A DNA stretch of 64,000 nucleotides, from assembly GCA_951813015.1 (NCBI GenBank), contig CATOTG010000013.1:1-64000 (forward strand). The letters run 5' to 3'. The translations under genes were made by a program, and so were the position numbers. The notes beneath the pieces were generated by a model that was not told where the DNA came from, searched no databases, and worked only from the letters and a program-made list of their open reading frames with translations. Each line of letters opens with the position of its first letter. Position 1 is the stretch's first letter. Positions 52,154 through 60,461 of this stretch are shown here, one piece after another. The DNA is from an uncultured Thermoanaerobaculia bacterium. GTDB lineage: Bacteria > Acidobacteriota > Thermoanaerobaculia > Multivoradales > Multivoraceae.

Positions 52154-54474
52154 CGAGGCTGGCGCCAAATCGACGGCGGCGGACCGTTCCGTTCGCGATG
52201 CTCCTGCTGCCGGCGGTGTTCGCCTGCGGCGCCGGCGATTCTTCGCTGCGCTGGGTCGACTGGGCGAAGCAGACCCATCGCCAGGTCGTCGTCGACCGCG
52301 AACCGGGCCAGTACCTCGGCCACCCGACGACCGTGCTGCTTTCCGACGAGCGCTCGATTCTGGCCGTCTACCCGAAGGGCCACGGCGCCGGCGCGATCAC
52401 GATGAAGCGCAGCGACGACGGCGGCCTGACCTGGAGCGAACGTATGCCGACGCCGGCGAGCTGGGAGACGTCGATGGAGACGCCGACCGTGTTCCCGGTC
52501 GATCTCGCGGACGGGCGGCGGCGGCTCATCATGTTCTCGGGGCTCTACCCGGTGCGGATGGCGCGGTCCGAGGACGAAGGCGAGACCTGGACGGAACTCG
52601 AGCCGATCGGTCACTTCGGAGGCATTGTCGCGATGTCGTCCGTTGAGCGACTGCGAAGCGTCGACGGCGAGTTGATGGCCCTGTTTCACGACGACGGACG
52701 CTTCCTGCGCCGCCGGACCTCCCGCCACGAGCGGATTCCCGGCGTCGAGCCGGAGTTCAAGGTCTACAAGACGATCTCGCTCGACGACGGATTGACGTGG
52801 TCGGAACCGGAGGTCATCGCGACGCACCCCGAGGCGCACCTTTGTGAACCGGGGCTGATTCGGTCGCCCGACGGGCGCGAAATCGCCGTGTTGCTGCGGG
52901 AGAACAGCCGCCAGTTCAACTCCTTCGTCATCTTCTCGCGGGATGAGGGGCGCACCTGGAGCCGTCCGGTGGAGCTGCCTTCGTCGCTTGCGGGCGACCG
53001 GCACGTCGGCCGCTACACGGCGGACGGTCGGCTGTTCGTGACCTTCCGCGACCAGGCGCCGTCCAGCCCGTGGCGGGGCGACTGGGTGGGTTGGCTCGGC
53101 CGCTACGAGGACCTGCGCCGCGGCAGGCGGGAACCCTCGGCCGGCGAGGCGCGGGTGCGGCTCATGGATAACACGTACGCTGCGGACACCGCGTATCCCG
53201 GTCTGGAGTTGTTGCCCGACGGGACCTTCGTCGCGACGACGTACGGTCACTTCACGGCGGGCGAGGAGCCATGGGTTGCATCGGTGCGATTCACCGCGGC
53301 CGAGCTGGACCAGGCCGCGGCGTCCGCGTCCGCCGAAGCGCCGGCCAGACCCGTGCTCCGGGTCGGGACGAGCGGCGACTATCCGCCGTTCTCCACCGTC
53401 GCGGCGAACGGCGGAGGCGATCCGCCGGTAGATTCTGAAGCGCGCGGCGGCTTCGCGATCGAAGTCGCCGGGCGGCTGGCAACGGATCTGGGCTACGACG
53501 TGGAGTTCCGGTCCTTCGATTGGCCCAACTTGACGGCCGCCGTGCGGTCCGGCGACTTCGACATCGGGATGAGCGGCGTCACCTGGAGGCCTGAGCGTGC
53601 CGCGGTGGGGTGGATGAGTCGGGCGGTCGCCGCGGGCGGGCCTTGCGTGGTCACCGATGCGGACAGCCCGAACACTCCGCGCCGGATCGCGGTGAACCGC
53701 GGCGGAATCCTCGAGCGCTGGACGCGGCAGCGCCATCAGGGCACGGCGACCGAAGTCATCGCCGTCGACGACAATCTCTCTCTTCCCGGCCGCCTCGAAC
53801 GGGCCGAAGTGGACGCCTTCGTCACCGACTCGTTCGAGGTCGAGCACTTCGGCCGCGACGGCTGGCGGCGCCGCTGCGAACCGCCGCTCGACCGCAAGGT
53901 GTTCTGGATCAGCCCGAAACGGGCCGAGGATCTCGGGCCGGCGGTCGACCGCTGGATTCAGCGGAATGAGGGCTGGCTGGAGGCGAGACGCGAGGAGTGG
54001 TTTGGCAGCCGCCAGGAACGGGACGAGCTGGACCATCTGCTCGACCTGACGGCCCGTCGACTCTCCTTCATGCCGCCCATCGCGGCCTGGAAAAAGGAGC
54101 GTGGTCTGGCGATCGAGGACCTGGAGCGGGAGCGGGTGGTGCTTGAGGCGGCGGAGCGGACCGCGGTCGAGTTCGGGCTCGATCCGGCGCCGGTGAGGGA
54201 CTGGTTCGCGTTGCAGATCGATCTGGCGAAGGCCGTGCAGCGCCGCAGCGCGGGGGTGCAGTCGACGTTGAGCCTGGAGGAGATTCGTCCGGCGCTCAAC
54301 CGTTTGGGAGAACGCCAGGTGCGCGCGCTGCGAGTGCTCGCGACGCGAGCGCGCGAGCCGGAAACGTCGGCATTCGAGCTTCTCGGGCCGTATCTCGACA
54401 GCGGGGAAGTTGACCGTGTGCGGGCCGGCGTGACCAGGGTCCTTGCCGATCTGACGGGAGTGACCGGAGACTGA
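52150..54474 (+). CDS. Lipoprotein fusing sialidase-like propeller, cyclohexadienyl dehydratase (PheC) and chorismate mutase (AroQ)
   Basis: 774 aa, one uninterrupted frame from GTG 52150. Lipobox AVFAC (residues 22-26). Residues about 45-390 are a sialidase/BNR propeller with four Asp boxes: SDDGGLTW (88), SEDEGETW (140), SLDDGLTW (210) and SRDEGRTW (263). Residues about 400-620 match periplasmic PheC: LRVGTSGDYPPFS, GFAIEVAGRLATDLGY, WPNLTAAVRSGDFDIGMSGV and VNRGG. Residues about 625-774 match exported AroQ: LDLTARRLSFMPPIAAWKK, GLAIEDLERERVVL and WFALQIDLAKAVQ, with the Arg, Lys, Arg and Gln of the active site. Together the last two should turn chorismate into prephenate and then phenylpyruvate, or arogenate into Phe, outside the cytoplasm. 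The propeller is an unexpected addition. Confidence 0.85.
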   Translation: MTRLAPNRRRRTVPFAMLLLPAVFACGAGDSSLRWVDWAKQTHRQVVVDREPGQYLGHPTTVLLSDERSILAVYPKGHGAGAITMKRSDDGGLTWSERMPTPASWETSMETPTVFPVDLADGRRRLIMFSGLYPVRMARSEDEGETWTELEPIGHFGGIVAMSSVERLRSVDGELMALFHDDGRFLRRRTSRHERIPGVEPEFKVYKTISLDDGLTWSEPEVIATHPEAHLCEPGLIRSPDGREIAVLLRENSRQFNSFVIFSRDEGRTWSRPVELPSSLAGDRHVGRYTADGRLFVTFRDQAPSSPWRGDWVGWLGRYEDLRRGRREPSAGEARVRLMDNTYAADTAYPGLELLPDGTFVATTYGHFTAGEEPWVASVRFTAAELDQAAASASAEAPARPVLRVGTSGDYPPFSTVAANGGGDPPVDSEARGGFAIEVAGRLATDLGYDVEFRSFDWPNLTAAVRSGDFDIGMSGVTWRPERAAVGWMSRAVAAGGPCVVTDADSPNTPRRIAVNRGGILERWTRQRHQGTATEVIAVDDNLSLPGRLERAEVDAFVTDSFEVEHFGRDGWRRRCEPPLDRKVFWISPKRAEDLGPAVDRWIQRNEGWLEARREEWFGSRQERDELDHLLDLTARRLSFMPPIAAWKKERGLAIEDLERERVVLEAAERTAVEFGLDPAPVRDWFALQIDLAKAVQRRSAGVQSTLSLEEIRPALNRLGERQVRALRVLATRAREPETSAFELLGPYLDSGEVDRVRAGVTRVLADLTGVTGD

Positions 54475-54793
54475 CGCATCGGTTTCCAGGGCGTGGTCAG
54501 CGGTGATTCCCGGCCGTTGGCTGCTGGGCCTCGTGCCAGTCGTGGTCGCCGGGGCTGAGCGGCGTGGTCAGCGGTGATTCCGGCCGTTGGCTGCTGGGCC
54601 TCGTGCCAGTCGTGGTCGCCGGGGCTGAGCGGCGTGGCCAGCGGTGATTCCCGGCCGTTGGCTGCTGGAGGACGGACAGGATCAAGCAGCAAGCGGCTGT
54701 GCTTGCGTTTCGGCGGGAGCTTCCGGACCGCAAGCCGAAGGCGCGGGTGACGAAGGGGAGCGGAAGCGGCCGCCGGTCAGGCCGCCGCCCCGT
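54475..54793. repeat. 70/71-bp tandem repeat, about 2.5 copies, in the convergent gap
   Basis: Units begin GCGTGGTCAGCGGTGATTCC at 54491, 54562 and 54632 (third with GGCCAG) and include GGCCGTTGGCTGCTGGGCCT and GTGGTCGCCGGGGCTGAGCG. The third unit breaks off at about 54668. The rest of the 319-bp gap shows no gene. It separates two convergent transcripts. Confidence 0.85.
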
Positions 54794-55837
54794 CTACTTC
54801 AGCGCGGCGATGATCGCCCGCGCCATCTGCCACGTGGAGGAGCGACCTCCGAGGTCGGGGGTCAGGCTGCTGCCCGCCTTGAGCACCGCGGTCACGGCCT
54901 GATCGATCCGGTCCGCCTCGGCGTCGAGGTCGAAGTGCCGGAGCAGGGCGGTGGCCGGCGTCAGCAGCGGCAACGGGTTCGCCTGGCCGGTGCCGATCAG
55001 GTGCGGTGCGTCGCCGTGGACGGCCTCGAAGACGTGGCAGTCGTCGCCGACGTTGATCGCGTGGCCGGTGGAGATGCCGCCCGCCAGCCCGGCCCCGAGG
55101 TTGCTCAGGATGTCGCCGTAGAGGTTGTCCATCAGCATGACGTCGAAGTCGTAGGGGTTGAGCACCAGGCGCATGCAGGCCGCGTCCACGATGCAGTCGT
55201 CCACCCGGATGTCGGAATAGCCGGCGGCAACGGAGCGAACCGAGTCCAGGAAGAGCCCGTCGGTCTGCTTCATGATGTTCGCCTTGTGGATCGCGGTGAT
55301 CCTCTTTCGGCCGTGCCGTCGGGCGATCCGGAAGGCGTAGTCCGCGATCCGCTCGGAGGCGGCGCGGCTGACGACCTTCATGCTCTCGACCACGCCGTCC
55401 ACGATCTCGTGCTCGATGCCGCGGTAGACGCCCTCCGTGATCTCCCGGATCAGCAGCACGTCGAGGTCGGGATAGCGCGTCGGCAGTCCCGGGATCGACC
55501 GCACCGGGCGCACGCTCGCCCAGAGGCCGAGCATCTGCCGCAAGGCGACATTGGGGTTCTGGGGCCCCGGGCCGACGCGGACCGCATCCGGACCGGGCCC
55601 GATGAGCCGGGTCTTGAGCGCCACCCGGCAATCGCGGATCGTCTCCGCCGCCTCGCTGAGGACCGTCTCCGTGTTCCGGCGCACCGCGGTCGGCACGTCG
55701 ACGCGGACGAAGTCGAAGCTGGCGCCGGCCGCCTCGAGGACTTCGAGCACCGGCGGGGCGGTTTCCGCGCCGACTCCGCTGCTGCCGACGATCAGCGCGA
55801 CCCGGGGACGGACGCCCTGTTCGGCGCCGTCGCTCAT
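54794..55837 (-). CDS. Isocitrate/isopropylmalate dehydrogenase-family protein (second subunit)
   Basis: 347 aa, ATG 55837 overlapping the TGA of the upstream paralogue. The family core is clear: REITEGVYRGIEHEIVDGVV, HKANIMKQTDGLF, LMDNLYGDILSNLGAGLAGG and FEAVHGDAPHL. The usual GDGIGPE opening has become GSSGVGAE and the RENTEG Asn is Ile, whereas the catalytic Lys of HKANIMK and the metal-site Asp are kept. The pattern resembles non-catalytic or regulatory subunits of NAD-dependent isocitrate dehydrogenase. Probably forms a heteromer with the gene at 55834-56871; a substrate other than isocitrate is possible. Confidence 0.8.
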   Translation of the reverse strand: MSDGAEQGVRPRVALIVGSSGVGAETAPPVLEVLEAAGASFDFVRVDVPTAVRRNTETVLSEAAETIRDCRVALKTRLIGPGPDAVRVGPGPQNPNVALRQMLGLWASVRPVRSIPGLPTRYPDLDVLLIREITEGVYRGIEHEIVDGVVESMKVVSRAASERIADYAFRIARRHGRKRITAIHKANIMKQTDGLFLDSVRSVAAGYSDIRVDDCIVDAACMRLVLNPYDFDVMLMDNLYGDILSNLGAGLAGGISTGHAINVGDDCHVFEAVHGDAPHLIGTGQANPLPLLTPATALLRHFDLDAEADRIDQAVTAVLKAGSSLTPDLGGRSSTWQMARAIIAALK

Positions 55838-56871
55838 CGGGCGGCCTCCCGTTCTTCCGCCACGGTTTCCAGCTCGGCCAGGAGCGCGTCGGTCAGCTCC
55901 GATGTGTTCGCCTTGCCGCCGAGGTCCCGGGTCAGAGCGCTGCCGCCAATCAGCAGCCTCTCGACCCCGGCGCGCAGGTGCGCGGCCGCCTCCGCCTCAC
56001 CGACGTAGCGCAGCATCAACTCCGCGGACAGGATCAATGCGATCGGATTGGCCAGGTCGCGGCCGGCGATGTCGGGGGCCGTGCCGTGGACCGCCTCGAA
56101 CACCGCGCAGCCGCTGCCGTAGTTGGCCCCGGGGACGACTCCCAGGCCGCCGACCAGACCGGCGCAGAGGTCGCTCATCAGATCGCCGTCCAGGTTGCCC
56201 ATGACCAGCATGTCGAAACGGGTCGGATCCTTTGCCAGCTCGAGCGCCAGATTGTCGAGCGGCAGGTAGTCGACCTGGAAGAAGGGGTAGTTCTGCTCGG
56301 ACTCGCGGGCGCAGGCGAGGAACAGATTGTCGGACAGCGGCGTGATCGATGCCTTGTGAACGATCGTCAGCTTCTTGCGGCCGTGGCTGCGTGCGTACTC
56401 GAACGCGAACTGCATGATCCGGCGCGAAGCGTCCCGGGTGACGATCTTGAGCGCCTCGACCACGCCGTCGACGACCTCGTGCTCGCGGCCGCTGTAGAGG
56501 CCCTCGGTGTTCTCGCGCACGATGATCAGGTCGACTCCCTCGTAGCGGGCGCGCGTGTTCCCGGGCATCGACCGGACCGGCCGCACGCACGCGAACAGTT
56601 CCAGCGACTGCCGCAGGAGGACGTTCACGCTGCGCCAGCCGCCGGCTACCGGCGTCTGCAGAGGGCCCTTGATCGCGATCCGGTTCCGGCGAATCGACTC
56701 GATCGCCTCGTCCGGGAGGGGTGAGAGCCCCTGGTCGACGGCCGTGCTGCCGGCAACGACCGGCTCCCACTCGATCCTGCCGCCGGTGACGAAGTCGACG
56801 GCCCGCACCATCGCCTTGCTGACTTCGGGACCGATGCCGTCCCCGGGCAGGAGTGTGACCGCGTACTTCAA
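55834..56871 (-). CDS. Isocitrate/isopropylmalate dehydrogenase-family protein (first subunit)
   Basis: 345 aa from TTG 56871 (LKYAVTLLPGDGIGPEVS), which lies just after the stop of the ThDP gene at 56877. It has GDGIGPEV, RENTEGLYSGREHEVVDGVV, MGNLDGDLMSDLCAGLVGG and FEAVHGTAPDIAG, as in NAD-dependent isocitrate dehydrogenase. The segment after the catalytic Lys reads HKASITPLSD instead of HKANIMK. Oxidative decarboxylation of a 2-hydroxy acid (isocitrate, isopropylmalate or similar) is expected. Coupled by ATGA to the second subunit. Confidence 0.85.
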   Translation of the reverse strand: MKYAVTLLPGDGIGPEVSKAMVRAVDFVTGGRIEWEPVVAGSTAVDQGLSPLPDEAIESIRRNRIAIKGPLQTPVAGGWRSVNVLLRQSLELFACVRPVRSMPGNTRARYEGVDLIIVRENTEGLYSGREHEVVDGVVEALKIVTRDASRRIMQFAFEYARSHGRKKLTIVHKASITPLSDNLFLACARESEQNYPFFQVDYLPLDNLALELAKDPTRFDMLVMGNLDGDLMSDLCAGLVGGLGVVPGANYGSGCAVFEAVHGTAPDIAGRDLANPIALILSAELMLRYVGEAEAAAHLRAGVERLLIGGSALTRDLGGKANTSELTDALLAELETVAEEREAAR

Positions 56872-56876
56872 CCGGG

Positions 56877-58436
56877 CTACTGGAGAGCGGAGTCGCTGAC
56901 CAACGCTTCGATCAGGCAGGGCCCCGGCTCGGCAAAACCGCGCTCGAGGGCGGTCGTCAACTCTTCGCCCGTGCGAACCTGCGTGGCGGGCATGCCGAAG
57001 CCCCGGGCCAGGTCGAGCCATTCGACCCGCGGTGCGCCGAACTCCGTCAGGTTCAGGCTCTGCGGGCCGAACTCCTCTACGCCGGCCCTTTGCAACTCGA
57101 CCTGGAGAATGCGGTACATGTCGTTGGCGAACACGAGGTTGACGACGTCTACCCCCTCGCGGACCTGGCTCCAGAGAGCCTGGACCGTGTACAGGCCGCT
57201 GCCGTCGCCCTCCAGCGTCAGCACCTTCCGGTCGGGACACGCGATCGCGGCGCCGAGCGACGCCGGCAGGCCAAGGCCGATCGCGCCGCCGTTCTCCTGC
57301 AGGTAGGTGTGCGCCGGCCCGTTCATCGTGGCGGGATAGAAGGCGAAACCCGCGGTGATTCCCTCGTCCATCACGATCGCGCGCTCGGGCAGCGTGGCGG
57401 CGATCGCCTGGGCCGCGACGCGCGGGTCGATCGGACCGGTCGGCGCGGGTGGCCTCTCGACCGCGCGGGCCGGCGGCTCGTCCTTCGCGTCGGTTGCCTG
57501 GGCCAGCTCGCCGAGGGCGTGGCCGCTGTCTTCCGTCGGATGGCTCAGGACGACGACTTCCACCGACTCCGGAGCCAGGCGGCTCACACCGCCCTCGTAA
57601 CCGAAGAAAGCGACGGGATCGAGCGCGCCGGCCAGAACGAGCGTGTCGATTCCGCCCAAAAACTCCACGGCCTGTTCGGGGAAGTAGGGCACCCGCGGGA
57701 GCACGGGAAGATGGGGACCGCGCTCCATCCGCCCCGAGAACGTCTCGGCGCCGAGCTTGCAGCCGGTCGCTCGCTGTACTCTGGCGGCTTCGCGCTGGGC
57801 CGCGGCCGTACTGCCGGAACTGCCCAGCATCAGCATCGTGCGTTCGCCGCGGGCCACGGCGGCCCGGGCGCGCTCGACGGCTTCCGGGGCGACGCGGGCG
57901 CCGAGTGGAGGCGCCGGCTCGACGATCGGACCGCAGGCCTCGTTCCACTGGCAGTCCGTGGGCACGATCAGGGTGGCGATCTGGCCCGGGTGGCGCCGGG
58001 AAGCGGAGATCGCGGCGGCCATGTCGCGCGAGATGTGGTCGGCCGAGGCGACGGTGCGCTGCCAGTCGGAGACTCCGTCAACCAGGCTCTCGACCTTCGT
58101 GTTGAGCGGCGGGTCGTAGTTGCGGTGCCAGGTGGGATGGTGGCCGATCAGGTTGACGATCGGCGTGCGGCCGCGCCGCGCGTTGTGCAGGTTGGCAATG
58201 CCGTTGGCGAAACCCGGGCCGAGATGGACCAGGGTCAGCGCCGGTTTGCCGGCCATCCGGCCGTAGCCGTCCGCGGCGCCGGTGGCCACGCCCTCGAACT
58301 GCGCCAGCACCCCCCGCACCCCCGGGATCTCGTCGAGAGCCGCGACGAGATGGATCTCCGACGTACCGGGATTGGCGAAGCAGACCTCGACCCCCGCGTT
58401 GACGGCGGTCCGAACCATGGCCTGGGCGCCGTTCAT
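56877..58436 (-). CDS. ThDP-dependent enzyme (acetolactate synthase large-subunit-like)
   Basis: 519 aa. N-terminal Pyr domain with NPGTSEIHLVAALDEIPGVR and the catalytic Glu in QFEGVATGAADGYGRM, a central domain (about 185-315), and a PP domain with the ThDP motif GDGSGLYTVQALWSQ..ANDMYRI. The length and motifs fit the acetolactate-synthase-like/benzoylformate-decarboxylase group that acts on 2-oxo acids. No small regulatory subunit nearby. It leads an operon with the two dehydrogenase subunits, so a product of one may feed the other, but the substrate cannot be read from sequence. Confidence 0.87.
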   Translation of the reverse strand: MNGAQAMVRTAVNAGVEVCFANPGTSEIHLVAALDEIPGVRGVLAQFEGVATGAADGYGRMAGKPALTLVHLGPGFANGIANLHNARRGRTPIVNLIGHHPTWHRNYDPPLNTKVESLVDGVSDWQRTVASADHISRDMAAAISASRRHPGQIATLIVPTDCQWNEACGPIVEPAPPLGARVAPEAVERARAAVARGERTMLMLGSSGSTAAAQREAARVQRATGCKLGAETFSGRMERGPHLPVLPRVPYFPEQAVEFLGGIDTLVLAGALDPVAFFGYEGGVSRLAPESVEVVVLSHPTEDSGHALGELAQATDAKDEPPARAVERPPAPTGPIDPRVAAQAIAATLPERAIVMDEGITAGFAFYPATMNGPAHTYLQENGGAIGLGLPASLGAAIACPDRKVLTLEGDGSGLYTVQALWSQVREGVDVVNLVFANDMYRILQVELQRAGVEEFGPQSLNLTEFGAPRVEWLDLARGFGMPATQVRTGEELTTALERGFAEPGPCLIEALVSDSALQ

Positions 58437-58505
58437 CGGAGCGGGAGGGCAGCAACCCTGGGGCCGAAGTCCGACACGCAGAACGGCGTGGCGGCGCAGA
58501 GAGCC

Positions 58506-59048
58506 TCAGGGCGCACTTTCGCCATCCCCCTGGGGAGCGTTCAGCGGCAGGGCGGTCGTACGCTTGATCTCGCTCAGCACGATGCTCGTCAGCAGTCGGT
58601 CGACCCCCGGAATGCCCCCGAGGTGGTCCGCGAGGATGTGTTCCAGGTGGCGATAATCCCTGGCCACGATTTTCACCATGTAGTCGTGCTCACCGGTCAG
58701 CATGTGGCATTCGAGCACTTCCGGCAGCTCGTGGACCGCGTCGCTGAACTGCTGTCTGGCATCCGCCTGGTGGTGGGTCAGGTAGACCTGAACGAAGCAC
58801 AGCAGAGCGAGATCCACGGCGTTGCGGTCGAGCAGGGTGACCCGCTTCTGGATCACGCCGCGTCGTTCCAGCTTGCGCAGGCGCTTCTTCAGGCCCGACG
58901 CGGACAGGCTCACCTTGCGAGCGAGGTCCACGTCTGTTCGATTCGAATCCTGTTGCAGGAGTGCCAGGATGGCGTAGTCGGTTGCGTCGAGGGGCCGGCC
59001 CGCCGAGCGGTTTGACTCCGCTGCGCGCCGATCATCTGTCTTGTCCAT
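58506..59048 (-). CDS. Lrp/AsnC-family transcriptional regulator
   Basis: 180 aa from ATG 59048. Winged-helix N-terminus (LDATDYAILALLQQDSNRT, SLSASGLKKRLRKLERRGVI) and C-terminal AsnC/RAM ligand domain (HELPEVLECHMLTGEHDYMVKIVARD, ...ILADHLGGIPGVDRLLTSIVLSEIKRTT). It is divergent from the aminotransferase gene, with 81 bp between starts. This position suggests that it controls the Phe/Tyr degradation genes in response to an amino acid. Confidence 0.9.
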   Translation of the reverse strand: MDKTDDRRAAESNRSAGRPLDATDYAILALLQQDSNRTDVDLARKVSLSASGLKKRLRKLERRGVIQKRVTLLDRNAVDLALLCFVQVYLTHHQADARQQFSDAVHELPEVLECHMLTGEHDYMVKIVARDYRHLEHILADHLGGIPGVDRLLTSIVLSEIKRTTALPLNAPQGDGESAP

Positions 59049-59129
59049 GGGGCGGAGTGTACACGGACTTATCACCCGGTAGGAAATCCGCCCTTGTATC
59101 ACGGTGCTGGCCCTGTTAACGTTCCAGCA
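59049..59129. promoter_or_regulatory. Divergent control region between the Lrp gene and the aminotransferase
   Basis: 81 bp between divergent starts, more AT-rich than its flanks (GGACTTATCACCCGGTAGGA, CCCTGTTAACGTTCC). It must hold both promoters and probably the Lrp binding site. I cannot assign a clear -35/-10 pair. Confidence 0.5.
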
Positions 59130-60383
59130 ATGGCGATACAAGCTCATTCCTCTACCATCACGGGCGCAACCGCGCCCGTGTTGGCGCCCCGGACGCAGGC
59201 GCCGCAGGGGTTGGGTCCGCCGCGCGTCGCGTCGTGGTTGCAAGGACGCCAGCGTTCCCTGCTGCGTCGGCTGGTCAACCAGGTCGCCCGCCCCGGCGTG
59301 GTGTCGCTCGCCGGCGGGTTGCCGGCCGTGGAGCTGTTTCCGTCGCAGGCCTACGGCGACGTGGTACGCCGCCTGCTGGCGGATCCTCAGTCCATGCAGT
59401 ACGTCCCGCCGCTCGGCGAACTGAAGGAACGGGTGGTGGAGGTCATGCGCCGCCGGGGCGTCGATTGCGGTCCGGAGGAGATCCTGATCACGACGGGCGC
59501 TCAACAGGCGCTCGACGTTGCCGTTCGGGCGTTCGTCAGCGCGGGTGAGAGTGTCGCGGTCGAGAGATTCGCGTACACGGGATTCAGGGAGGTCCTGGCG
59601 CCCCTCCAGGCGCGGCTCGTGACCCTGCCGAGCAGTCTTGACGATGGACTCGACATCGAGGCCCTGGAGCGCTTCCTGCTCGCCGGCGGCCGGCCGCGCC
59701 TCGTCTATGTGATTCCCGATGCCCACAACCCGCTCGGGGTAAGCTTGACCCGTGAGACCCGGGAACGGCTGGTCGTCCTGGCCCACGACTACGACTTCGT
59801 GATCCTGGAGGACGATCCATACGGCCTTCTCTGCTGCGACGGCGAGTTCGAGGCCCCGTTGGCGGCGCTGGACTCGGAGCGGGTCGTCTACGCGGGCACT
59901 TTCTCGAAGATCCTGGCGCCGGCTCTGCGCATCGGCTGGCTGCGGCTGCCGCCGTCGCTGGTCGAGACCTGCGCGGCGGTCAAGGAGGCGGGGGATCTCG
60001 AGTGCTCCAGGCTGAGCGCGCTCGCCGTGTCTTGGCTCCTGGAAGACCTCGACCTGGACCGTCACCTGGACCTGCTGCGACAAACCTACCGGCGTCGACG
60101 CAACGCGATGCTCGAGGCGCTTGCGGAGCATCTACCGGCGGGCTGCGCCTTCACGGCGCCCGGCGGCGGCATGTTCGTGTGGGTGGAGCTGCCGGCGGGG
60201 ATGGATGGCGAGCGCCTGCTGGAACGGACTTTGGCCGAGCGGAAGATCGCCTTCGTTCCCGCGGCCGCGTTCGCGGATCCCGCGGACCGGGCAGCGCCCC
60301 GGAACGCGGCCCGCTTGAGCTTCTCGCGGCTGGAGCCGGCGGCCCTGCGCGAGGCGGTGGCGGACTTCGCCACCTGCATCTGA
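59130..60383 (+). CDS. PLP-dependent aminotransferase, class I/II (2-aminoadipate/aromatic type)
   Basis: 417 aa from ATG 59130 (MAIQAHSST). The fold-type I core has GVVSLAGGLPAVELFP, ITTGAQQALDVAVRAF, VYVIPDAHNPLGVSLT, ILEDDPYGLL and the PLP-Lys motif YAGTFSKILAPALRIGW. This is the MocR/LysN-like branch without a DNA-binding domain. In this cluster it most likely moves the amino group of tyrosine or phenylalanine to give 4-hydroxyphenylpyruvate, the substrate of the next gene. Frame upstream of 59130 continues to 59094 but has no better start. Confidence 0.87.
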   Translation: MAIQAHSSTITGATAPVLAPRTQAPQGLGPPRVASWLQGRQRSLLRRLVNQVARPGVVSLAGGLPAVELFPSQAYGDVVRRLLADPQSMQYVPPLGELKERVVEVMRRRGVDCGPEEILITTGAQQALDVAVRAFVSAGESVAVERFAYTGFREVLAPLQARLVTLPSSLDDGLDIEALERFLLAGGRPRLVYVIPDAHNPLGVSLTRETRERLVVLAHDYDFVILEDDPYGLLCCDGEFEAPLAALDSERVVYAGTFSKILAPALRIGWLRLPPSLVETCAAVKEAGDLECSRLSALAVSWLLEDLDLDRHLDLLRQTYRRRRNAMLEALAEHLPAGCAFTAPGGGMFVWVELPAGMDGERLLERTLAERKIAFVPAAAFADPADRAAPRNAARLSFSRLEPAALREAVADFATCI

Positions 60384-60461
60384 GAGGTCGCTTCGGGCGG
60401 CACGCGGGCCGCGGGCGTCGCTGGCCCGCATCCCGACAAGAACGAGTGAGGAGGGAAGGCA

